Below are positions 1 through 6,002 of a DNA stretch of 13,944 nt, piece after piece. Position numbers and translations under genes: made by a program. Source of the DNA: CAYOBW01 sp964402115 (GTDB lineage Bacteria > Verrucomicrobiota > Kiritimatiellia > UBA8416 > CAYOBW01); the NCBI GenBank assembly GCA_964402115.1, contig CAYOBW010000188.1:1-13944 (forward strand), given 5' to 3'. Every line of letters starts with the position of its first letter. Position 1 is the first letter of the stretch. Below the pieces are notes generated by a model that had not been told where the DNA came from, did not search any database, and saw nothing but the letters and a program-made list of their open reading frames with translations.

Positions 1-1229
1 CACAGCACCTTGGTGCCGCAAAGCGTGTCCTTCACGTCCTGGCCCAGCAGCCACGAGAAAGCCAGCGCGAAGAACTTGTTCCCGCACAGGTTGATGAACC
101 GCATGGCGCGCTTCTCCATGGGATAGACCAGTCGCACGCCGTTGGCGAACTCGGCGCGCCCGCTCACCAGCGCCTCGAAGAAGCGCGGCAGATCCTCGGG
201 CGGCACGGTCAGGTCGGCGTCGAGAATCATGAGTACGTCGCCTTCGGCCGCCGCGAAGCCGTCACGCACGGCATTGCCCTTGCCCTTGCCGCTCTGCTTC
301 AGAACCTTGATGCGGCGCTCCGGGTAGCGGCCCGGCAGCGCCTGCGTCACCGCCCACGTCGCATCCGTGGAATGCCCCTCCACGAAGACCAACTCGGTCC
401 AGGCCCCCATCACGGGCGTGCGTTCGACGGCCGCGTGGAGATTGCCGGCCTCGTTGCGGGCGGGCACGATCACGGAGACGGACGGCAGCCCGCCGCGCGC
501 CTCCGGCAAGCGGGGACGCGCAACCTGGAAGATGCAGAGGTTCAAAGCCGGCAGCCAGGGCGCCAGCCAGCGATTGACGAACCGTTCAACGCAGGACAGC
601 GGGCACGGGCAGAGTATGCGCGACTGCTGCGTGATCACCTGCCAATCCGCCAGATAGGCGAAGTTCCGCACATCGTGGGCGCTCAGCCAACTGCAGTCCG
701 GCTGCCGCGAAACCAGTCCCAGCCGCGCGCCGAGCGCCAGCCAGGGGCGCCACAGGGTGTTGTGGAAGTTGACGATCAACCGCGTTCCGGCGTGCGACAC
801 GCGCAACGCTTCCTGCAGGACCTGCTGGACATCGCCGCAACTGTTCAGCGTGTCGGAGACGATGATGACATCGAAACGCTCGCCCAGGTCCAGGGCTTCG
901 CCAGCCATCTCGTGGAACCGTCCCCACGGCACGCGTGCCCGCGCCCGCGCCAGCGCGGCGTTGTCGATATCGACGCCCACCACGTCGCGATTGGGCAGTT
1001 CAGCCAGCAGGCCGCCCTCCCCGCAGCCGATTTCCAGGATCTTCGCATCGCATCGAATGAGCGAGCGGTAGTAGTGCGCGAGCTTCGACCGGTACCAGCG
1101 GCTGAGTCGCGGCGCGGTGCTGCCGGCCTGCTGCGAGGCAGCCAGGGTGTTGGCGATCCGCGCGCGGGTCACCGGTGACGTCACGACCGGCGCCTTGTTC
1201 CCCACTCTGTCGCCCTCCTGCATCATCAT
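1..1229 (-). CDS. Methyltransferase-GT2 glycosyltransferase fusion, 3' end off the window
   Basis: I translated the 409 visible residues directly; there is no stop before the window edge, so the C-terminus is missing. Residues ~40-205 form a class I SAM-dependent methyltransferase: motif I LEIGCGEGG at 65-73, acidic VGVDID at 84-89, and VIIVSDTLN at 121-129. Residues ~250-409 form a GT2 domain of the dolichyl-phosphate-mannose synthase-like group: VSVIVPARNEAGN at 251-263, KQSGKGKGNA at 311-320, the metal/nucleotide DAD at 337-339, and the family signature DTLCGTKVL at 401-409. By family it would transfer a sugar from a nucleotide donor, probably to a polyprenyl phosphate or lipid at the inner membrane, and methylate an unknown acceptor. 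Three ATG codons in a row (1229, 1226, 1223) are possible starts. The first has AGGAG 8 nt upstream and overlaps the TGA of the upstream gene (ATGA). Any C-terminal membrane segments would be outside the window. Confidence 0.9.
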   Translation of the reverse strand, partial: MMMQEGDRVGNKAPVVTSPVTRARIANTLAASQQAGSTAPRLSRWYRSKLAHYYRSLIRCDAKILEIGCGEGGLLAELPNRDVVGVDIDNAALARARARVPWGRFHEMAGEALDLGERFDVIIVSDTLNSCGDVQQVLQEALRVSHAGTRLIVNFHNTLWRPWLALGARLGLVSRQPDCSWLSAHDVRNFAYLADWQVITQQSRILCPCPLSCVERFVNRWLAPWLPALNLCIFQVARPRLPEARGGLPSVSVIVPARNEAGNLHAAVERTPVMGAWTELVFVEGHSTDATWAVTQALPGRYPERRIKVLKQSGKGKGNAVRDGFAAAEGDVLMILDADLTVPPEDLPRFFEALVSGRAEFANGVRLVYPMEKRAMRFINLCGNKFFALAFSWLLGQDVKDTLCGTKVL

Positions 1230-1984
1230 GTAGCCCTCTCCTCGCCGGTCGCGCGCCGCTCCAGCACGACCAGCATCCGGGCGGCGCAAAGCCGACGGGC
1301 CACAGCCGTCAGACACCTGTCGACGGCCGACACGGCCCCGGTCAAACAGGACGGGTACAGCTGCGGCCCGCTGTACCCGCCGCTGGCCAGGTAGGCCAGG
1401 TCGGACCAGCGCAAGACCTCCAACGTCCGCCACGCACCGAGTTGCTCCCGCCCCTCTCCAAGCACGAAGACACGGTAGCAGCGGCCCTGCGCGGCGAAGT
1501 ACTGCGCGGAAGAAGCCACCTGACCGGCCGGCGGCAGCCACTGAATCTCGGCGCGCAGGCCCAGCGGCTCGGGGTGCAACAGGCCATAGACACAGCGCGG
1601 CAGCCAGCCCATGTCGGGCTCCAGCACCAGCAGCCGCCCTCCCGGCCGCAACACGCGCGCGATTTCACGCAGGGCCGCGCCGGGGTACTCGATGTGATGC
1701 CAGACATCCATCATGATGACGTTGGCAACCGAACCGTCCGCGAAGGTCAGCGCGTAGACATCTTCCACCGCATCGAGCCCCTCGCCAGCCGACAGGTCGG
1801 TCGTCAGCACGTCGGGAATGAACAGGCGAGCCTGACCGAGGCCCGACCCCAGCTCGACGATCGGCCCGCCAAGGTCGCGGCGCAGCCGCGCGCCGATTAG
1901 CGCATAGAACCGTTCGTAGGCTTTGCGCAAGCTGGGCTTCCGGCGCCAGCGCTCGCGTTTCAGCGCGTTGCTATCGTGTTTCAT
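1226..1984 (-). CDS. Class I SAM-dependent methyltransferase
   Basis: This is a 252-residue soluble methyltransferase of the Methyltransf_11/25 type. Visible motifs are the SAM-binding VELGSGLGQ at 43-51, an acidic strand-2 end at D63, DVWHHIEYP at 93-101 (post-motif II region) and RVLRPGGRLLVLEPD at 110-124. The C-terminal half (about 130-252) is likely the substrate-specific part and gives no clue to the acceptor. Given the operon, O-methylation of a sugar or glycan end is the natural guess, but the substrate cannot be read from the sequence. The ATG at 1984 lacks a good Shine-Dalgarno; a GAGGG lies over 15 nt upstream, so translation may be weak or depend on the gene before it. There is an 80-nt gap to that gene. 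Its TGA overlaps the ATG of the next gene. Confidence 0.88.
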   Translation of the reverse strand: MKHDSNALKRERWRRKPSLRKAYERFYALIGARLRRDLGGPIVELGSGLGQARLFIPDVLTTDLSAGEGLDAVEDVYALTFADGSVANVIMMDVWHHIEYPGAALREIARVLRPGGRLLVLEPDMGWLPRCVYGLLHPEPLGLRAEIQWLPPAGQVASSAQYFAAQGRCYRVFVLGEGREQLGAWRTLEVLRWSDLAYLASGGYSGPQLYPSCLTGAVSAVDRCLTAVARRLCAARMLVVLERRATGEERAT

Positions 1985-2064
1985 GTGGCTGTTCGCGTAC
2001 GCACCCTCATGCTGCGAGCCTGCGGATCACCGGCTTCCGCTCGCGGGCCGCGCACGCGGCATGC

Positions 2065-3204
2065 TCAGACGGAAGCCGTCGTGATCGTCGCGATGACCCG
2101 GTCCTGGTCGGCAGGCGACAGGGACGTGTAAAACGGTAACCGCAGCAGCCTCTCGCTCAGGTCTTCGGCCACGGGGCACTGCCCGTCCCGGCCGCCGAAA
2201 TGCCGCCCCATGGGCGATGTGTGCAGCGGCACATAGTGGAAAACGGCCTGGATCTGCGCGGCCTTGAGCCGCGCCAGCAGGCGCTCGCGTGCCGCGGCCG
2301 TCGGCAGGACCAGGTAGAACATGTGATAGGACTGTTCGCAGTGCGCCGGCACGTGTGGCAGGCGCACGCCCTCGGCGGCGGCCCAGGCCGCCAAACCGTC
2401 GCGGTAGCGCTCCCACACGGCCTGGCGCCGGGACTGGATGCTCTCGCGCTGCTCGAGTTGCCCAAACAGGTAGGCGGCCAGGATATCGGACAGCACATAG
2501 CTGGACCCGAGGTCCACCCACGTGTACTTGTCCACTTCCCCGCGGAAGAATCGGCTCCGGTTGGTGCCCTTCTCGCGCAGGATCTCGGCGCGCGCGACGT
2601 ACCGCGCGTCGTTGACGAGCAGAGCCCCGCCCTCGCCGCAAGTGATGTTCTTCGTCTCATGGAAACTCTGCGTGCCTAGGCAGCCGAAGGTTCCCAGGAA
2701 ACGACCCCGGTAACGCGCAAACAGACCGTGCGCGTTGTCCTCGACCAGGGCCACGCCCTGCCTGGCCGCCAGCGGAACCAACACGTCGAGCTCGCACCCG
2801 ACACCGGCGTAATGCACCGGAACCAGCGCCCGCGTGCGGGGGGTGAGCAGCGCTTCCACCTGGCGCTCGTCCATGTTCAGCGTATCGGGGCGCACGTCCA
2901 CGAACACCGGGCGCGCGCCGCGCAGGGCAAAGGCGTTGGCCGTCGACACGAACGTGAAGGCAGGCACCAGCACGTCGTCGCCGGGCTGGAGGTCCAGCAG
3001 CAGCGCTGCCATCTCCAGAGCGTGCGTGCACGACGTTGTCAGCAGCGCGCGCGAGCACCCCAGCAGGTCCTCCAGCAGGCTGCGGCAGCGCGCCGTGAAG
3101 GGACCATCGCCGGAGGAGTGTCCCTCGGCAATGGCCTGCCGGATATGGTCCAGTTCACGGCCCTGGATGGACGGCTGGTTGAATGTGATCTTGCCGGGCG
3201 GCAT
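2065..3204 (-). CDS. wecE: WecE-like sugar 4-aminotransferase (DegT/DnrJ/EryC1 family)
   Basis: This PLP-dependent sugar aminotransferase, 379 residues from this start, closely resembles E. coli WecE (376 residues, from memory) along its whole length. WecE converts dTDP-4-keto-6-deoxy-D-glucose to dTDP-4-amino-4,6-dideoxy-D-galactose using glutamate. Matching stretches include TTSCTHALEMAALLLD from residue 56, the FVSTANAF and FVDVRPDTLNMDE blocks (85-114), VPVHYAGV, VEDNAHG (D156 for the PLP ring nitrogen), SFHETKN at 180-186 with Schiff-base K185, EKGTNRSRFFRGEVDKYTW, and RLLRLPFYTSLSP. The ATG at 3204 is preferred: AGGAAG lies 10 nt upstream and the length matches WecE. A GTG at 3225 adds seven residues and overlaps the TGA of the upstream gene, so it remains possible. 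No N-acetyltransferase (WecD) or RmlA/RmlB accompanies it here. The exact sugar product is inferred from family. Confidence 0.93.
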   Translation of the reverse strand: MPPGKITFNQPSIQGRELDHIRQAIAEGHSSGDGPFTARCRSLLEDLLGCSRALLTTSCTHALEMAALLLDLQPGDDVLVPAFTFVSTANAFALRGARPVFVDVRPDTLNMDERQVEALLTPRTRALVPVHYAGVGCELDVLVPLAARQGVALVEDNAHGLFARYRGRFLGTFGCLGTQSFHETKNITCGEGGALLVNDARYVARAEILREKGTNRSRFFRGEVDKYTWVDLGSSYVLSDILAAYLFGQLEQRESIQSRRQAVWERYRDGLAAWAAAEGVRLPHVPAHCEQSYHMFYLVLPTAAARERLLARLKAAQIQAVFHYVPLHTSPMGRHFGGRDGQCPVAEDLSERLLRLPFYTSLSPADQDRVIATITTASV

Positions 3205-3214
3205 GGCTGGCGCG

Positions 3215-3220
3215 CTTCCT
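3215..3220 (-). promoter_or_regulatory. Ribosome binding site deciding the WecE-like start
   Basis: On the minus strand this reads AGGAAG and lies 10 nt before the ATG at 3204. The competing GTG at 3225 has only an AGGT 2 nt upstream, too close to work well. This supports the shorter protein, whose length is also nearer to WecE. The spacing is a little long, so the GTG start with its GTGA overlap is not excluded. Confidence 0.5.
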
Positions 3221-3221
3221 A

Positions 3222-3923
3222 TCACGAACCTGCGGGCGTGGAGGAGGTCCGGCCGGCTTCCCCCCCGGGGCCGCCGCCGGGCTCAAGGTACTTCTTCAGG
3301 CAGACAGTGTCGAACGTGTTCCACTTCCGCCTGTCGATGCACTCGTACCAGATATCCTCCTGCTGCTCGATGGTCTCCATCTTCCGGATGAACTCGGCCG
3401 TGTGCTGCGCCTTGGGAATGACGACGACACCCGAGTCGTCACACACGGCGATCGCGCCGTGGTAGTTCTCGTAGCCCTGTCGCACCGTCTCGGCGTCGAA
3501 CGGCGTTTCCAGCTTGCGATTGAAGCAACCGACCGGGGTGAAGCCCTCGCACCAGATCGGCCACCCCTCCTTGACCAGGCGGTGGGCGTCGCGCAGGTAC
3601 CCGGCTACCACAATGGCGCGGGCCTGCCGGTAGAGCAGCAGGAACTTGGACACGATATCGCCGAACAGGGCCCGGTTCTGGCACCCGTACGCATGCACGA
3701 GCACGATATCGCCCTCGGCAACCTCGCGAATCTGCTCGTGCAGGGGCCAGTTCGACTCGCCATACGTGTAGACCCAGTAGACGTTGCCCACGCAAAACAT
3801 CCCGGCCTTGATGGGGCGGACGTTCGGAATGGCGCCGGTCTTCCCCAGGCAGTCGGCAATCTCCGTCGTCGAAACGCGATTGCGGCGGATGTAATCGGTG
3901 ATGGTGTCCTTGATTTCGTCCAT
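3222..3923 (-). CDS. RraA-family aldolase/decarboxylase-like protein
   Basis: This 233-residue protein belongs to the RraA / HMG-CHA aldolase fold (PF03737, once misnamed dimethylmenaquinone methyltransferase). Members cleave or form 4-hydroxy-4-methyl-2-oxoglutarate-type acids, decarboxylate oxaloacetate, or (E. coli RraA) bind RNase E. Visible hallmarks are the ALFGDIVSKF loop at 85-94, the catalytic G-x-x-R-D signature GYLRDAH at 108-114 (R111, D112), and AVCDDSGVVVIP at 159-170. Because R and D are present, an aldolase or decarboxylase role is more likely than pure RNase E binding. Residues 44-66 are aromatic-rich (VYWVYTYGESNW) where classical members differ. The last ~20 residues are a Gly/Pro/Ser-rich tail. 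The start has a strong AAGGAGA 7 nt before the ATG. It sits between an amidohydrolase and WecE, an odd place for this family; supply of an acyl group for the amino sugar is my inference. Confidence 0.88.
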   Translation of the reverse strand: MDEIKDTITDYIRRNRVSTTEIADCLGKTGAIPNVRPIKAGMFCVGNVYWVYTYGESNWPLHEQIREVAEGDIVLVHAYGCQNRALFGDIVSKFLLLYRQARAIVVAGYLRDAHRLVKEGWPIWCEGFTPVGCFNRKLETPFDAETVRQGYENYHGAIAVCDDSGVVVIPKAQHTAEFIRKMETIEQQEDIWYECIDRRKWNTFDTVCLKKYLEPGGGPGGEAGRTSSTPAGS

Positions 3924-3930
3924 GTGGCGA

Positions 3931-3937
3931 TCTCCTT
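3931..3937 (-). promoter_or_regulatory. Strong ribosome binding site of the RraA-like gene
   Basis: The minus strand reads AAGGAGA 7 nt before the ATG at 3923. It is a near-perfect Shine-Dalgarno and matters because this gene is separated from the previous one by 68 nt, so it cannot rely on stop-start overlap. Confidence 0.7.
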
Positions 3938-3991
3938 GACCTGCCCGCGCAGGCCTGACGCGAGGTTAACCAGGCCGTGGCCGCCAGCCTC

Positions 3992-4798
3992 TCATGCACC
4001 CGCGGGCAGGAACGCCGCGAGGTTCCCCGAGGCCACATTCCGCACCTTCTCCGGAGGCAGCCCCGCGGAGAAGCCGTCAAAGCGTTCGCGCAAGGTCCGC
4101 AGCCCGAACTCCGGGCTGTCGGATCCCACGCAGATGCGCCGGTCGAAGCGTTCGAAAAGGAAGCGGATGTCCAGGTCCAGCGAACTCCCGGCGTACTTGC
4201 ACAGGGTCAGTGAGAGATCCAGCAGCGTATGGGGAAAACTGCGCACCACTTCGGCCATCTCCAGCAGGCGCACGCCGCCGCCGTGCACGAGGACCAGGGG
4301 GGCGCCCTGGATGCGCGTCAGCAAGGCCTGCACATCCTCCAGCCGATTCCCGAGGCAGCGCGGCGAAGGCTCGTACGCATACGTGCACAACAAGACCCCC
4401 ATCCCAAGTTCGGCCGCGCCTTGCACGGCGCATTCCACGCGGGCATCCAGCAGCACGATCTCGGACAGCCGCGGGTGGATCTTGATCGCCGCATAGCCCA
4501 GCGCCTGCAACCGGCGCAGATACGCCCGGACCCCCCGCGGCGCCGACACACAGGCGAAGTCGCAGAACGCCACCGGCGTCAGCCGCGGCCCCCACTCGCG
4601 CACCTGCCGCACGTAGGCGGAGGCTTCGTACCCCCCCACGCCCTTCATACCCACGGCCAGCGCCCGCGTTACTCCCGCGCCATCCATCTCCTCCACCAAG
4701 CGCGCAAACGTATTCCCGGCGCCCCAGCGGGCCGCCAGCCACTCCCCCGTCGGCGTGGGGTGGGTCATGCTGTCGAAGATGGGCACACGGTCCTGCAT
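3992..4798 (-). CDS. Amidohydrolase_2-type TIM-barrel hydrolase with altered HxH motif
   Basis: This is a 268-residue protein of the amidohydrolase_2 group (PF04909; includes LigI lactonase and ACMSD-like decarboxylases). Family landmarks run in order: strand-1 IFDSMTHP at 7-14, IKIHPR at 105-110 (K106, H108), VLVHGGG at 169-175 (H172), VGSDSPEFG at 224-232 (D227), and the C-terminal NVASGNLAAFL at 254-264. Most members have D-x-H-x-H on strand 1, but here the first histidine is Met11 (D9, M11, H13), so a metal ligand appears lost. It may be a metal-independent hydrolase or lactonase, have changed metal binding, or be inactive. The ATG at 4798 was chosen because AGGT lies 5 nt upstream and it follows the upstream stop by 7 nt; a start at 4858 would need a non-homologous 20-residue extension inside the neighbour. 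The substrate is unknown. Confidence 0.85.
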   Translation of the reverse strand: MQDRVPIFDSMTHPTPTGEWLAARWGAGNTFARLVEEMDGAGVTRALAVGMKGVGGYEASAYVRQVREWGPRLTPVAFCDFACVSAPRGVRAYLRRLQALGYAAIKIHPRLSEIVLLDARVECAVQGAAELGMGVLLCTYAYEPSPRCLGNRLEDVQALLTRIQGAPLVLVHGGGVRLLEMAEVVRSFPHTLLDLSLTLCKYAGSSLDLDIRFLFERFDRRICVGSDSPEFGLRTLRERFDGFSAGLPPEKVRNVASGNLAAFLPAGA

Positions 4799-4805
4799 GG
4801 GCAAC

Positions 4806-6002
4806 CTAAACGTAGACGGGACGCACCAGCGTCTTGACGGTTTCCACGAGCCGGTCAACCTCAGCCACCGTGGCGCGCTCGACGATCAGGTGTCCGTGGC
4901 GCGCACGGTCGTCCTGCGGCGGCGCGACCGTCTGCCCCGGGCTCACGGTGAGGCCGAGGTCCACGACACCCGGCAGCGCCCGTGCGGTCGCGAGGCCCTC
5001 CACCGCCCGCAGCACGCCGGACGGGAACTGGAAGAACGTCAGCATCGCACACCGCTCGACGCGCTTCGGCTCCGGCGCGCCCATGGTCTCACCGAGCGCC
5101 ATCCGAATCAAGAGCTCATTGGTTGCCACGCCGGACATCAGCGGCACGATGTGCGAGGAGATCTTCGTGCCGCCGCCACGGGCGGCGATCTCGACCAGCG
5201 TGAACTCCCCGCCGTTCCACTTGTACTCGGCGTGCGTCAGGCCGAACGGCAACCCCATGGCGGTGACGAGCCGGTCGTTCACGTCGCGCAGGCGGTCGTA
5301 ATCCATCTCGGCATCCGCGTGCGTGTACAGCAGGCTACACGCGACCATCGGGTTGTGCGCCATGTGATCCTTGCGGGAGATGGCCAGCGTGTAATGCCGG
5401 CCGGGCAGTTTGAGGCCCTCCACGGTGAGCTCGATGCCCGGCAGGAACCCCTCCACCAGCACGCCCGCCCCGCGAGCGAACGCGGCAGCCCCGGCAAAGG
5501 CCTCCGCCATGGACGCCGCATCGCGCACGGCGGCCACGCCGCGGCTGGACTGGCTGGCCGGGGGCTTGACCACGACCGGGTACCCTGCGGCCGCGCCAAA
5601 GCGCCTGGCCTCGTCGACCGTGGCGCAGAGGGCGAACGGCGGGGCGCGGAATCCGTGATCGCGGCAGAACCGGCGCATGCTGTGCTTGTCGGTGAAGCGC
5701 TCCGCCGCATCCAGCCCGATGCCGGGCAGTCCCAGTTCCTGGCACATCCGCGCCACCGTCAGCACCGCAATGTCGCTCTGGTCCGTCACAACGGCGTCCG
5801 GCCGGCACTGCCGCGCAAAGCGGAGGTTGGCCTGCCAGTCCAGGACATCCGCCACAAATGCTTCATGCGCGTAAGCGAACGCGGGGGAATCCTCGTACAG
5901 GTTGGTGCTGATCACGTGGCAACCCATGCGGCGGGCGCACTGAACCAGCGGAACCTGCCACTCTCCCCCGGCCACGATCATGACGCGCCGCCCCCGGTTC
6001 AT
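4806..6002 (-). CDS. ATP-grasp domain ligase
   Basis: This is a 398-residue ATP-grasp protein of the carboxylate-amine ligase type. An N-terminal Rossmann-like pre-ATP-grasp domain (1-~100) opens with VMIVAGGEWQVPLV and contains VVTDQSD at 71-77. The ATP-grasp fold shows DKHSMRRF at 105-112, the nucleotide-binding YPVVVKPPASQSSRGV at 141-156 (K146), the hinge VLVEGFLPGIELTVEG at 181-196, and the metal-binding end HAEYKWN...LVEIAARGGG (E271). Such enzymes activate a carboxylate as acyl phosphate and couple it to an amine or thiol. In this operon a sugar 4-amine from the WecE-like enzyme is an attractive but unproven acceptor. The ATG at 6002 has GGAGGT 6 nt upstream and overlaps the previous TGA (ATGA); an earlier in-frame ATG at 6056 lies inside the upstream gene and is not favoured. 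The next gene starts 7 nt after its TAG. Confidence 0.88.
   Translation of the reverse strand: MNRGRRVMIVAGGEWQVPLVQCARRMGCHVISTNLYEDSPAFAYAHEAFVADVLDWQANLRFARQCRPDAVVTDQSDIAVLTVARMCQELGLPGIGLDAAERFTDKHSMRRFCRDHGFRAPPFALCATVDEARRFGAAAGYPVVVKPPASQSSRGVAAVRDAASMAEAFAGAAAFARGAGVLVEGFLPGIELTVEGLKLPGRHYTLAISRKDHMAHNPMVACSLLYTHADAEMDYDRLRDVNDRLVTAMGLPFGLTHAEYKWNGGEFTLVEIAARGGGTKISSHIVPLMSGVATNELLIRMALGETMGAPEPKRVERCAMLTFFQFPSGVLRAVEGLATARALPGVVDLGLTVSPGQTVAPPQDDRARHGHLIVERATVAEVDRLVETVKTLVRPVYV

Noticed and set aside
2047..2060. Small hairpin (GCCGC/GCGGC arms) after the WecE-like gene, considered as a terminator
   Set aside because: The stem is only 5-6 bp with a tiny loop and no T-run follows on the minus strand; such palindromes are common in GC-rich sequence.
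1985..2064. The 80-nt gap as a place for an internal promoter or small gene
   Set aside because: I saw no convincing -35/-10 pair on the minus strand and no small coding frame with a ribosome binding site.
3940..3953. Inverted repeat (CCTGC/GCAGG) just upstream of the RraA-like ribosome binding site
   Set aside because: The 5-bp stem is weak and leaves the Shine-Dalgarno free. No T-run or riboswitch-like structure was seen.
4631..4637. Seven-G tracts on the coding strand (also 3260-3266 and 11963-11969), possible phase variation
   Set aside because: In DNA of this base composition a few runs of seven are expected by chance in 14 kb, all frames are intact, and one tract codes the conserved Rossmann glycines. 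Long reads from several isolates showing length variation would reopen this.
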